Positions 25,653-34,256 of a DNA stretch of 38,489 bases are shown piece by piece. Within the stretch, counting starts at the first letter, position 1; every line of letters starts with the position of its first letter. This DNA is from DASRSS01 sp035765515 (GTDB lineage: Bacteria > Actinomycetota > Actinomycetes > Mycobacteriales > Jatrophihabitantaceae), in assembly GCA_035765515.1 (NCBI GenBank), contig DASTXN010000206.1, positions 1 through 38,489 on the forward strand. Direction: 5' to 3'. The position numbers were made by a program, and so were the translations under genes. A model generated the notes under the pieces. It had not been told where the DNA came from. It saw only the letters and a program-made list of their open reading frames with translations, and did not search any database.

Positions 25653-26859
25653 AGCCCCAGTGCTGGCTCCGGCACTTCACGACCGCCTGCGAGAACGCGC
25701 GCTCGCTCGAGGTGAAGAACAGGTGGCCGGCCGCGTCCTTGTTCACGTAGTACATCCAGTCGCCCTGCGCGGGGTGGACGGCAGCCGCCAACGCGTCGGC
25801 GCCCGGATTGCTGATCGGCGTCGGGGGGAGCCCGTCATGCGTGTAGGTGTTGTACGGCGAGTCGATCTCCGAGAAGACGACCTTGGTCGGGTCGAGCCCC
25901 TGCATCTTCGCCGCGTACGCGCTGGTGGCATCGATCTGCAGCGGACGCTTGGCGGCGATCCGGTTCAGGATCACCCTGGCGACCTTGGCCATGTCGGCCG
26001 GGTACTTCGCCTCGGACTGGGCGATCGACGCGATCGTCAGCGCCTGGTACGGCGACATGCCCAGCTTCTTCGCGTCCGCGGCGAACCCGCTGGACCGGTC
26101 GGCGTCGGCGAAGCGGTTGGTCATCTTCTGCAGCGCGCTCTGCGGGCTCTCCTTCGGATCGATCGAATAGGTGGCCGGGTAGAGGAAGCCCTCGACCGAC
26201 GTCAGCGCGCCGCTTGACGGCTTGTACCCGAGCGGGATCCCGAGTGCCGACACGTGCGCGATGGCCTTGTCTATCGCGTCCTGCTTGTCCGCGCCCATGA
26301 CCTGCGCGAGGCGCTTGGCCACGTCGAACGTGGTCGCGCCCTCGGTGACGACGACATCGCCGCTCGCACTGCGCGCGGCCGGGTCCAGCAGCCTGCTCAG
26401 CGCACTGGCGGCGGACATGTGCTTGCGCAGCACGTAGGTTCCCGGCTGGATGTTCTGCGACTTGGCGTTGTGGGACGCGGCGTCCACGAACGCGCGATCG
26501 CTCTTGACCACGCCTGCGTCGTGCAGCGTCGCGGCGATGTCGGACGCGGTGTCGCCCTGCCGGACGGTCACGCGCACGGACCCGGTTCCCGGACCGCTGT
26601 AGTCCGGCGGGTTCACCAAAGCGGTCACCTTCGGCACGATCAGCCATGCCGAGACACCGACCACGAGCACGCCGACGATGGTCAGGATCCACAGCGCCCG
26701 CCTGCCGCGACGCCTGCGCTGGTGCGAGCGGGCGTGATCGACACGGCTGTGGCGTCCGCCGGGTGTCGGCCGGTCGTCGCCGTGCTCGGTTGGGTCGTCA
26801 CCGAAAAGCAGCGAGTGCGGGTCGTGATCGACCTGCACCTCGTGATCGCGCTGCGTCAC
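25645..26859 (-). CDS. mltG: Endolytic murein transglycosylase MltG
   Basis: This protein of about 404 residues cleaves nascent glycan strands in the periplasmic space. A hydrophilic, His/Arg-rich cytoplasmic tail (residues 1-54) precedes one membrane segment (about 55-75, LWILTIVGVLVVGVSAWLIV). A LysM-like part (VTVRQGDTASDIAATLHDAGV) and the YceG catalytic domain follow. The domain has ASIAQSEAKYPADMAKVARVILNR, holding the conserved Glu. GTG 26859 has GGAG nine bases upstream. A TTG at 26889 would add ten residues and lacks a ribosome site. It lies in the usual actinobacterial order alaS-ruvX-mltG-aroE. The last residues (CRSQHWGCG) hold two Cys. Confidence 0.92.
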   Translation of the reverse strand: MTQRDHEVQVDHDPHSLLFGDDPTEHGDDRPTPGGRHSRVDHARSHQRRRRGRRALWILTIVGVLVVGVSAWLIVPKVTALVNPPDYSGPGTGSVRVTVRQGDTASDIAATLHDAGVVKSDRAFVDAASHNAKSQNIQPGTYVLRKHMSAASALSRLLDPAARSASGDVVVTEGATTFDVAKRLAQVMGADKQDAIDKAIAHVSALGIPLGYKPSSGALTSVEGFLYPATYSIDPKESPQSALQKMTNRFADADRSSGFAADAKKLGMSPYQALTIASIAQSEAKYPADMAKVARVILNRIAAKRPLQIDATSAYAAKMQGLDPTKVVFSEIDSPYNTYTHDGLPPTPISNPGADALAAAVHPAQGDWMYYVNKDAAGHLFFTSSERAFSQAVVKCRSQHWGCG

Positions 26860-26943
26860 GCCCGCATGCTCCGTCCGTTCCGGGATCAACGTGACCAGAC
26901 CGTAGCGCCCTGCCGCCTCGGGCGGGGGGACCCGGGTCGCATC

Positions 26944-27372
26944 TCAAGCGCGATGCGAGTCCAGCCAATGCTGCAGGAGTTCCACCGCAGCTGCCTGGTC
27001 GATGACCGCGCGCTTGGCCTTGCTGCCCTTCACGCCGCCTTGCTGGAGCTTACGCTGCGCGGTCACCGTGGTCAGCCGCTCGTCCACGTGTTCCACAGGA
27101 ACCGGCGCGATCGCCGCGGCCACCCGGGCGGCGTAGTCACGGGCGAACTGCGCCGACGGCCCCTCCCTGCCGGCGAGGGTGCGCGGCAACCCGACGACGA
27201 CGCCGGCCGCGTCGTGTTCGGCGACCAGCGCCGCGAGTTCGGCAATGTCGCGATCGTCCCGCGTGTCGCGCGCGAGCGTGACCAGGGGCGTGGCCAGAAT
27301 GCCGGCCGGGTCGGATTTGGCGACGCCGACGCGGACCGTCCCGACATCAACGCCGATCCATACCCCGGTCAT
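26944..27372 (-). CDS. ruvX: RuvX/YqgF RNase H-fold nuclease
   Basis: This 142-residue RNase H-like protein acts in 16S rRNA 5' maturation and has been proposed as a Holliday-junction resolvase. WIGVDVGTVRVGVAKSD carries the first catalytic Asp. VVGLPRTLAGREGP and VEHVDERLTTVTAQ are the second and third family blocks. The C-terminal KAKRAVIDQAAAVELLQHWLD contains the last catalytic Asp. The ATG at 27372 overlaps the alaS stop as ATGA. Confidence 0.95.
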   Translation of the reverse strand: MTGVWIGVDVGTVRVGVAKSDPAGILATPLVTLARDTRDDRDIAELAALVAEHDAAGVVVGLPRTLAGREGPSAQFARDYAARVAAAIAPVPVEHVDERLTTVTAQRKLQQGGVKGSKAKRAVIDQAAAVELLQHWLDSHRA

Positions 27373-30077
27373 CTGTTCGCGACGAAGTCGCGAACCGCGG
27401 TCAGGGCCGCTTCGAGATTGGCGGCGTCGCCACCGGCACCTTGCGCCAGGTCGGCCTTGCCACCGCCGCGCGCGCCCAACACGGGCGCGAAGGCCTTGAC
27501 CAACTCGCCCGCGGCGAGGCCGGCGTCCTGTCCGGCCTGGTTGACGGCAGCGACGAACTGCACGCCCTTGCTGTCGGACGAGGCCCCCGGCGACGCGAGC
27601 AGGACCACTGCGGGCGCGCCGGCGCGCAGCCGGCCACGCACGTCGAGTGCGAGCGAACGCAGGTCGTTGCCACCGATCCCGGCCGGGGCCGCCGCGGCGA
27701 CCAGTTGCACGCCGGCCACGTCCTGCGCCGTCTCGGCCAGTGAGCCGGCGGAGGCCAGCACCGCGGAGACGCGCAGCGTGTCCAGCTCGCGCTCGGCCGC
27801 CTTGAGCCGCTCGAGCGTGCCGGCGATCCGCTCCGGCAGTTCCTCCGGCTGCGCCTTGAAGTCCTCGGAGAGCTGGTGGACCAGCACGTGCTCGCGGGCG
27901 AGGTAGCGGAACGCGTCCAGGCCGACGAGCGCCTCGACGCGGCGCACGCCCGAGCCGATGGACGCCTCCCCCAGCAGCTTGACCATGCCGATCACCGACG
28001 AGCGCGGCACGTGCGTGCCGCCGCACAGTTCGCGCGAGTAGTCGCCGATCTCGACGACGCGTACCTGGGCGCCGTACTTCTCGCCGAACATCGCGATCGC
28101 GCCGATTCTCCGCGCCTCGGCCTGGTCGGTGACGAACCAGCGCACTTCCAGGTCGCGCAGCAGCACGTCGTTGATCTCGTCCTCCACGTCGCTGAGCACG
28201 CTGGGCGCGACGGCCGACGGGGTCTTGAAGTCGAAGCGCAGCCGTCCGGGTGCGTTCAGCGAGCCGGCCTGCGACGCGGTGTCGCCGAGCGCGCGGCGCA
28301 GCCCGGCGTGCAGCAGGTGCGTGGCCGAGTGGCTGCGCGAGACAGACGCGCGCCGGTTGACGTCCACGCGTGCGAGCACGACGTCACCCGGACGGACCTC
28401 GCCGGACAGCACGGTGGCGCGGTGCGCGATCAGGCCGGGCAGCGGCTGCTGCACGTCGACGACGGTGAGCTCGGCCTCGCGGCCCGGGGCGTTCACGGTG
28501 AGGCGTCCCCAGTCGGCCTGCTGGCCGCCGCCCTCGGCGTAGAACGGCGTGGTGTCGAGCACGATCTCGATCTCGTCACCCTCGCCGGCCGCGGGCAGCA
28601 GGCCGTCCGGGCCGATCAGCGCGGTGACCGTGGCCTCACGCTCGATCTCCAGGTAGCCGGTGAACTGGCTCGCGCCGGAGTCCAGCACACCGCGGTACAA
28701 GGACAGGTCGCCGTGCGCGGTCTTCTTCGCCTGGGCGTCGGCCTTCGCACGGGCGCGCTGCTCGGCCATCAGCCTGCGGAAACCCGGCTCGTCGACCGCG
28801 ATCCCCTGCTCGGCCGCCATCTCCAGCGTCAGGTCGATCGGGAAGCCGAACGTGTCGTGCAGCTGGAACGCGCGGTCACCGGACAGCTGCGCGCCACCGG
28901 ATGCCTTCGTCTCGCTGACCGCGGTGTCGAAGATCGCGGTTCCGGCACGCAGGGTCGCGCGGAACGCGTCCTCCTCGGCGTACGCGTAGCTGGAGATCCG
29001 GTCGAAGTCGCTCGCCAGCTCGGGGTAGGACGGCGCCATGCAGTCGCGAGCGACGGGCAGCAGTTCGGGCAGGGCGCGGTCCTCGTAGCCGAGCAGCCGC
29101 ATCGCCCGGACGGCCCGGCGCAGGATCCGGCGCAGCACGTAGCCACGTCCTTCGTTGCCCGGCGTCACGCCGTCGCCGATCAGCATCAGCCCGGTGCGCA
29201 CGTGGTCGGCGATCACGCGCAGCCGCACGTCGTCCGGGTGCGATTCGTACGCGGCGTGACCGGAGTGCGCACCGTAGGTCTTGCCGGCCAGCTCGGCCGC
29301 CCGCGCCAGGATCGGGCGAGTCTCGTCGATCTCGTAGAGGTTGTCCACGCCCTGCAGCAGCGTGGCCATGCGCTCCATGCCCATGCCGGTGTCGATGTTC
29401 TTCTTGGGCAGCTCGCCGAGGATCGGGTAGTCCTCCTTGCCCGAACCGGCGCCGCGCTCGTTCTGCATGAACACCAGGTTCCAGAACTCCATGTAGCGGT
29501 CCTCGTCGACCGCCGGGCCGCCCTCCCGCCCGTAGTCGGGGCCGCGGTCGATGTACAGCTCGCTGCACGGCCCGCACGGGCCGGGGATGCCCATCGACCA
29601 GAAGTTGTCGGCCTTGCCGCGGCGCACGATCCGCTCCAGCGGCAGCCCGATCACGCGGTGCCAGATGTCGATGGCCTCGTCGTCGTCGGTGTAGACCGTG
29701 GCCCAGATCTTTTCGCCGTCCAGCCCGTAGCCGCCCTCCTCGACCGAGGCTGTGGACAGCTCCCACGCCAGTTGGATGGCGCCTTCCTTGAAGTAGTCGC
29801 CGAAGCTGAAGTTGCCGTTCATCTGGAAGAACGTGCCGTGCCGGGTGGTCTTGCCGACCTCGTCGATGTCCAGCGTGCGGATGCACTTCTGGATGCTGGT
29901 CGCGCGCGGCCACGGCGGCGACTGCTGGCCGACGAAGAACGGCACGAACTGCACCATGCCGGCGTTGACGAACAGCAGGTTCGGATCGTCGAACGGCAGC
30001 GGCGCGCTCGGGACGACCGTGTGCCCGTTGCGCTCGAAGTGCGCCAGGAACCGGCGCTTGATCTCAGCTGTTCTCAT
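27369..30077 (-). CDS. alaS: Alanyl-tRNA synthetase
   Basis: This 902-residue class II enzyme charges tRNA-Ala. The class II catalytic domain is at the N-terminus: RRFLAHFERNGHTVVPSAPL, then VNAGMVQFVPFF and TFFQMNGNFSFGDYFKEGAI. The editing domain carries the zinc site His-x3-His in SHSATHLLHAGLRRALGD and the Cys motif ELCGGTHVPRS. The DHHA1-type C-terminal domain with a Gly-rich end (GARGGGKADLAQGAGG) completes it. The ATG at 30077 is provided by the end of a dispersed repeat, which also offers GGAG seven bases before it. The length is normal for the family. Confidence 0.98.
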   Translation of the reverse strand: MRTAEIKRRFLAHFERNGHTVVPSAPLPFDDPNLLFVNAGMVQFVPFFVGQQSPPWPRATSIQKCIRTLDIDEVGKTTRHGTFFQMNGNFSFGDYFKEGAIQLAWELSTASVEEGGYGLDGEKIWATVYTDDDEAIDIWHRVIGLPLERIVRRGKADNFWSMGIPGPCGPCSELYIDRGPDYGREGGPAVDEDRYMEFWNLVFMQNERGAGSGKEDYPILGELPKKNIDTGMGMERMATLLQGVDNLYEIDETRPILARAAELAGKTYGAHSGHAAYESHPDDVRLRVIADHVRTGLMLIGDGVTPGNEGRGYVLRRILRRAVRAMRLLGYEDRALPELLPVARDCMAPSYPELASDFDRISSYAYAEEDAFRATLRAGTAIFDTAVSETKASGGAQLSGDRAFQLHDTFGFPIDLTLEMAAEQGIAVDEPGFRRLMAEQRARAKADAQAKKTAHGDLSLYRGVLDSGASQFTGYLEIEREATVTALIGPDGLLPAAGEGDEIEIVLDTTPFYAEGGGQQADWGRLTVNAPGREAELTVVDVQQPLPGLIAHRATVLSGEVRPGDVVLARVDVNRRASVSRSHSATHLLHAGLRRALGDTASQAGSLNAPGRLRFDFKTPSAVAPSVLSDVEDEINDVLLRDLEVRWFVTDQAEARRIGAIAMFGEKYGAQVRVVEIGDYSRELCGGTHVPRSSVIGMVKLLGEASIGSGVRRVEALVGLDAFRYLAREHVLVHQLSEDFKAQPEELPERIAGTLERLKAAERELDTLRVSAVLASAGSLAETAQDVAGVQLVAAAAPAGIGGNDLRSLALDVRGRLRAGAPAVVLLASPGASSDSKGVQFVAAVNQAGQDAGLAAGELVKAFAPVLGARGGGKADLAQGAGGDAANLEAALTAVRDFVANR

Positions 30078-30149
30078 TGCTCGGCTCCGCGCTCGTTCCG
30101 CTCCTCGGGCCGTGGGCGGCCCTGCGATGCTCGCTCGCTGTCGCCTTCG
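30075..30149 (-). repeat. Dispersed repeat, copy E, carrying the alaS start codon
   Basis: This copy matches 6154-6252 over both ends but has only six bases (GTGGGC on the plus strand) where that copy has thirty. On the minus strand it ends GCGCGGAGCCGAGCA followed by ATG, so it contains both the GGAG ribosome site and the alaS initiator. The other end begins GAAGGCGACAGCGAGC, ten bases beyond the DUF6167 stop. Confidence 0.75.
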
Positions 30150-30159
30150 GTCTCCATCG

Positions 30160-30402
30160 TTACTCCGCCTTGCCCAGCTGTCCGTCCGTCTCCACCGCGG
30201 CGCGGATCTCGATCTCGCGCTCGTGCATGGCCTCGCGCACGTCCGCGCCGAAGTCACGCAGCGCGTCGGCGAGGTCGGCCAACGACGCGGAGAAGCTGCC
30301 CGCCATGCCTCGCGGCGTCAACCGCTCGGCCATCTTCGACACCTTGCGCATCACCAGCACGCCCACGGTGACGCCGAGCGCGAGCCAGAACAAGCGCCGC
30401 AT
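30160..30402 (-). CDS. DUF6167 small membrane-anchored protein
   Basis: This 80-residue protein has a short N-terminal hydrophobic segment (residues 4-17, LFWLALGVTVGVLV). An amphipathic, charged helix follows (ADLADALRDFGADVREAMHEREIEIRAAV, about 42-70). It fits DUF6167, found between the DUF948 gene and alaS in many actinobacteria. The function is unknown. The ATG shares a base with the upstream stop (TGATG), so translation is probably coupled to DUF948. The two products may act together at the membrane. Confidence 0.85.
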   Translation of the reverse strand: MRRLFWLALGVTVGVLVMRKVSKMAERLTPRGMAGSFSASLADLADALRDFGADVREAMHEREIEIRAAVETDGQLGKAE

Positions 30403-30821
30403 CAGTCGTTGCTCCCGCGACGGTCTCGCCGCGAGGCGCGGTGCCGGCGGCGCGAGGCCCGGACGGCCTCCGCGTCACGGCGCCCCTGCACCGTCTTGCG
30501 CACGCCGTAGGTGAACGCCGCCGCCTTGATCATCGGGTTGCCCAGCGTGCTGGACACGACCGCCGACATCGCCGCCGCGTTGGACGAGATGGCGTTGACG
30601 TTCCGGGCGATGCCCTCGACGTGGACGAGCTGCGCATTGACCTGGGTGAGCGCGCCCTGTGCCTCGTCCAGGATCGGCACCGCGCCCTCGTGCGTCTTGC
30701 GGATCGCGAGGGTGGCCTCGTCCAGGGTGCGACCCAGCTTCAGCAGCGGGATCGCGGCGAGCAGGACCAGCACCGCGAAGGCGATGGCCGCGATCAGCGC
30801 GGCGATTGCCCCTCCGGACAT
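30402..30821 (-). CDS. DUF948 membrane-anchored protein
   Basis: This 139-residue protein has an N-terminal membrane segment (about residues 4-27, GAIAALIAAIAFAVLVLLAA). A heptad-like region follows (LGRTLDEATLAIRKTHEGAVPILDEAQGALTQVNAQL, about 29-65), and the tail is very Arg-rich (RASRRRHRASRRDRRG). This is the DUF948 layout, related to general stress or methyl-accepting-like coiled coils of unknown role. ATG 30821 has GGGAGG at a normal distance. A GTG at 30881 in the same frame crosses a hairpin and was rejected. The basic tail could bind nucleic acid or membrane lipids. Confidence 0.87.
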   Translation of the reverse strand: MSGGAIAALIAAIAFAVLVLLAAIPLLKLGRTLDEATLAIRKTHEGAVPILDEAQGALTQVNAQLVHVEGIARNVNAISSNAAAMSAVVSSTLGNPMIKAAAFTYGVRKTVQGRRDAEAVRASRRRHRASRRDRRGSND

Positions 30822-30852
30822 CGGCGTGCCCTCCCTTGAACTCGCGACGGAT

Positions 30853-30890
30853 GGACCCCGCTGCGTGTCGCTGGGCGTCACGGCGGGTCC
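30853..30890 (-). terminator. Imperfect hairpin after rarA
   Basis: GGACCCCGC (30853-30861) and GCGGGTCC (30883-30890) pair with one bulge around a 21-base loop, in the 91-base gap between rarA and the DUF948 gene. TAGGGT on the minus strand (30896-30901) could be a -10 for DUF948, in which case the hairpin would be in its leader. Confidence 0.3.
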
Positions 30891-30912
30891 TAGTGACCCT
30901 ATCTGGTCGCCG

Positions 30913-32253
30913 TCACCGCTTCTCTCCCCCGCGGACGACCGCCCGCAGCCTGGCCAGCCGCTCCAGCAGGTGGTGCTCGGCGCCGCGGTCGGCGGGCAGG
31001 TAGTAGTCGCGGCCGACGAGCTCGTCCGGCGGGTACTGCTGGGCGACGACGCCCTCGTCCGCGTCGTGCGGGTAGCGGTACTTCTTGCCGGCGCCCAACT
31101 GCTGGGCGCCCTTGTAGTGGCTGTCGCGGAGCGCGGGCGGGACGGCCCCGGCCAGCCCGGCGCGAACGTCCGCCAGCGCGCTGTCGATCGCCATGACGAC
31201 GGCGTTGGACTTCGGTGCCATGGCCAAGTGGATGGTCGCCTGCGCGAGGTTGATCCGCGCCTCCGGCATACCGATCAGCTGGACGGCCTGCGCGGCCGCC
31301 GTCGCGGCCAGCAGCGCGGTGGGGTCGGCGAGACCGATGTCCTCGCTGGCGTGCACCACCAGCCGGCGCGCGATGAACCGCGGATCCTCACCGGCCTCGA
31401 TCATGCGGGCGAGGTAATGCAGCGCAGCGTCCGGGTCGGAGCCGCGGATCGACTTGATGAACGCGCTGATCACGTCGTAGTGCTGGTCGCCGTCGCGGTC
31501 GTAGCGCACGGCCGCGGTGTCGACGGCCTGCTCGAGCAGCGCCAGGTCGATGGACGCGCGTCCCTCGGCGATCGCGGTTCCCGCAGCCGCCTCGAGCGCG
31601 GTCAGCGCCCGCCGCGCGTCCCCGCCCGCGATGCGCAGCAGGTGTGCTCGCGCGTCCGCGTCCAGTGTCACCGCGCCGCCCAGGCCGCGCTCGTCGGTGA
31701 CGGCGCGGTCGACCAGCGCACCGACGGCGTTTTCGTCCAACGGCTGCAGGGTGAGCAGCAGGCTGCGCGACAGCAGCGGGCTGACGATCGAGAAGAACGG
31801 GTTCTCCGTGGTCGCTGCGACGAGCGTGACGTGCCGCGCCTCCACCGCGTGCAGCAGCGAGTCCTGCTGCGTCTTGGAGAAGCGGTGGATCTCGTCGATG
31901 AACAGCACGGTCTGGCGCCCGCTCCGGCCGAGCTCGACGCGTGCCTGCTCGATGACGGCGCGGACGTCCTTCACGCCGGCGTTGAGCGCCGACAGCTGGA
32001 CAAAGCGCCGTTGGGTGGCGGAGGAAACGATCAGGGCGAGCGTCGTCTTCCCGGTGCCCGGCGGGCCGAAGAGGATCAGTGACATCGGTGCGTCGCCCTC
32101 GACCAGCCGCCGCAGCGGCGAGCCGGGCGCGAGCAGGTGCTCCTGCCCGACGACCTCGTCCAGCGTGCGCGGCCGCATCCGGGCGGCAAGCGGGGCTGAG
32201 GCGTCGAAGGCGTCCTGCCCGCGCGGCGGCTCAGGATCGTCGAACAGCGTCAC
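30913..32253 (-). CDS. rarA: Replication-associated recombination protein A (MgsA/RarA AAA+ ATPase)
   Basis: This 446-residue clamp-loader-like ATPase acts at stalled replication forks. Walker A is FGPPGTGKTTLA, Walker B is VLFIDEIHRFSKTQQD, and VAATTENPFFSIVSPLLSR carries the sensor 1 and Arg-finger region. The C-terminal tetramerisation part includes VISAFIKSIRGSDPDAALHYLARM (middle) and YRYPHDADEGVVAQQYPPDEL. GTG 32253 is chosen because GAGG lies eight bases upstream. A GTG three codons earlier has no room for a ribosome site. The start overlaps the small membrane protein gene by 23 bases. Streptomycetes often have rpsD nearby, but none is here. Confidence 0.95.
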   Translation of the reverse strand: MTLFDDPEPPRGQDAFDASAPLAARMRPRTLDEVVGQEHLLAPGSPLRRLVEGDAPMSLILFGPPGTGKTTLALIVSSATQRRFVQLSALNAGVKDVRAVIEQARVELGRSGRQTVLFIDEIHRFSKTQQDSLLHAVEARHVTLVAATTENPFFSIVSPLLSRSLLLTLQPLDENAVGALVDRAVTDERGLGGAVTLDADARAHLLRIAGGDARRALTALEAAAGTAIAEGRASIDLALLEQAVDTAAVRYDRDGDQHYDVISAFIKSIRGSDPDAALHYLARMIEAGEDPRFIARRLVVHASEDIGLADPTALLAATAAAQAVQLIGMPEARINLAQATIHLAMAPKSNAVVMAIDSALADVRAGLAGAVPPALRDSHYKGAQQLGAGKKYRYPHDADEGVVAQQYPPDELVGRDYYLPADRGAEHHLLERLARLRAVVRGGEKR

Positions 32254-32479
32254 TCTTCGCACCTCGATAGCGCGCGTCGACGCGGGCCGCGTAGAGCAGC
32301 AGGAGCAGCGCGATCAGTAACAGGATCGAGAACGACCAACCCAGCAACTGGCCGACCGGCATGACGGTCGGCCCCTTCCGGTGGCGATGGAACGTCAGGT
32401 GGGCGTGGACGGTGAGTGCCCAGCACACCGCGTCCGCCACGCCCAACGCGATCGCCCAGTTCCGCACCCGTGGCGACAT
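32231..32479 (-). CDS. Small two-segment membrane protein
   Basis: This 82-residue protein has two hydrophobic stretches, about 9-25 (AIALGVADAVCWALTVH) and 44-65 (LLGWSFSILLLIALLLLLYAA). A His/Lys-rich loop (HLTFHRHRKGP) lies between them and the tail is basic. It starts at ATG 32479, five bases after the aspS stop, and its end overlaps rarA by 23 bases, so it is read as part of the aspS-rarA unit. No family is recognised. Confidence 0.7.
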   Translation of the reverse strand: MSPRVRNWAIALGVADAVCWALTVHAHLTFHRHRKGPTVMPVGQLLGWSFSILLLIALLLLLYAARVDARYRGAKSDAVRRS

Positions 32480-32483
32480 GGCG

Positions 32484-34256
32484 CTACTCGGTCTCCGGGA
32501 CGGCGTCGATACCGGCTTCCTTGCGCTGCTCGGGCGTGATCGGCGCGGGCGCGGCCGTGAGCGGGTCGAAGCCGCCACCGGTCTTCGGGAACGCGATCAC
32601 GTCACGGATCGAATCGGTGCCCGACAGCAGGGCACAGATCCGGTCCCAGCCGAACGCGATGCCGCCGTGCGGCGGCGCGCCGTAGCTGAACGCGTCGAGC
32701 AGGAAGCCGAACTTCTCCTGCGCCTCGGCCGCCTCCAGGCCCATCACCTTGAACACCCGCTCCTGCACGTCGCGGCGGTGGATACGGATCGAGCCGCCGC
32801 CGATCTCGTTGCCGTTGCAGACGATGTCGTACGCGTACGCGAGCGCGCTGCCCGGGTCGCTGTCGAACGTGTCCAGCGATTCGGGCTTGGGCGAGGTGAA
32901 CGCGTGGTGCACCGCCGTCCACGCGCCGGCGCCGACCGCCACGTCGCCGGCGGCCACCGCTTCGCTGGACGGCTCGAACAGCGGTGCGTCGACTATCCAG
33001 ACGAACGACCACTGCGACTCGTCGATCAACCCGAGCCGGCGCCCGACCTCCACGCGTGCGGCACCGAGCAACGCGCGCGAGGACTTCACCGGCCCGGCTG
33101 CGAAGAAGACGCAGTCACCCGGCTTGGCGCCCACGTGCGCGGCCAGGCCGGCCCGTTCGTCGTCCGAGAGGTTCTTCGCGACCGGACCGCCCAACTCGCC
33201 GTCCTCGGTGACCAGGACGTACGCGAGCCCCTTCGCCCCGCGCTGCTTGGCCCACTCCTGCCACGCGTCCAACTGCTTACGCGGCTGCGACGCCCCGCCC
33301 GGCATCACCACGGCGCCGACGTAGTCGGCATTGTCTGGATTGAAGACGCGGAACGGAGTGTCCTTGAAGTATTCGGTGCACTCGACGAGTTCGAGCTCGA
33401 ACCGCAGGTCCGGCTTGTCGCTGCCGTAGCGGCGCATCGCCTCGGCGTAGGTCATCCGCGGGATCGGCGTGCTGATCTCGTGGCCGATGAGCGCCCACAG
33501 TGACCGAAGGACGTCCTCGGCGAGCGCGATGATGTCGTCCTGGTCGACGAAGCTCATCTCGATGTCCAGCTGGGTGAACTCCGGCTGGCGGTCGGCCCGG
33601 AAGTCCTCGTCGCGGTAGCACCGGGCGATCTGGAAGTAGCGCTCCATGCCGGCCACCATCAGCAGCTGCTTGAACAGCTGCGGCGACTGCGGCAGGGCGT
33701 ACCAGCTCCCCGGCTTCAACCGGGCAGGAACGAGGAAGTCGCGGGCACCCTCGGGCGTCGAACGGGTCAGCGTCGGCGTCTCGACCTCGACGAAGTTGTG
33801 GTCGTAGAGCACCTCGCGCGCGGCACGATTCACCTTGCTGCGCAAGCGGATCGCTGCACCCGGCGCGGGACGGCGCAGGTCGAGGTACCGGTACTTGAGG
33901 CGTGCCTCCTCGCCGACCTCGGCGTGCTCGTCCACCTGGAACGGCAGGGGCGCGGCCTCGTTGAGGATCTCCAGCGAGGACGCGACGACCTCGATCTCGC
34001 CGGTGGGGATCGCGGCGTTGACATTGCCCTCGGGGCGCAGCCGCACCTCGCCGGTCACCTGCACGACCCATTCGTTGCGCAGGTCGTGCGCGACATCGGC
34101 CTCGCGCAACACGACCTGGCTGTGACCGCTCGCGTCCCGCACGTCGATGAAGGTGACACCACCGTGGTCGCGCCGGGTGGCGACCCACCCGGCGAGCGTG
34201 ACGGTCTGTCCGGCGTCGGACGCGCGCAGCGTTCCGGCCTCACGGGTGCGGTTCAA
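32484..34256 (-). CDS. aspS: Aspartyl-tRNA synthetase, predicted non-discriminating (AspRS)
   Basis: This 590-residue class II enzyme has an OB-fold anticodon domain (about 1-105), a catalytic core with class II motifs (RCYRDEDFRADRQPEFTQLD; GIAFGWDRICALL) and the bacterial GAD insertion. The start is TTG at 34256, overlapping the hisS stop as TTGA. It gives MNRTREAGTLRASDAGQ as in homologues, and no other start fits. Residues His31 (RRDHGG) and Gly77 (RPEGN) match the pair linked to relaxed tRNA choice in bacterial AspRS, whereas E. coli has Leu and Lys. It may thus also charge tRNA-Asn with Asp, for later amidation by GatCAB. Confidence 0.97.
   Translation of the reverse strand: MNRTREAGTLRASDAGQTVTLAGWVATRRDHGGVTFIDVRDASGHSQVVLREADVAHDLRNEWVVQVTGEVRLRPEGNVNAAIPTGEIEVVASSLEILNEAAPLPFQVDEHAEVGEEARLKYRYLDLRRPAPGAAIRLRSKVNRAAREVLYDHNFVEVETPTLTRSTPEGARDFLVPARLKPGSWYALPQSPQLFKQLLMVAGMERYFQIARCYRDEDFRADRQPEFTQLDIEMSFVDQDDIIALAEDVLRSLWALIGHEISTPIPRMTYAEAMRRYGSDKPDLRFELELVECTEYFKDTPFRVFNPDNADYVGAVVMPGGASQPRKQLDAWQEWAKQRGAKGLAYVLVTEDGELGGPVAKNLSDDERAGLAAHVGAKPGDCVFFAAGPVKSSRALLGAARVEVGRRLGLIDESQWSFVWIVDAPLFEPSSEAVAAGDVAVGAGAWTAVHHAFTSPKPESLDTFDSDPGSALAYAYDIVCNGNEIGGGSIRIHRRDVQERVFKVMGLEAAEAQEKFGFLLDAFSYGAPPHGGIAFGWDRICALLSGTDSIRDVIAFPKTGGGFDPLTAAPAPITPEQRKEAGIDAVPETE

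Noticed and set aside
27876..30371. 831-codon plus-strand frame opposite alaS
   Set aside because: Shadow of alaS. The composition is biased and no domain is recognisable.
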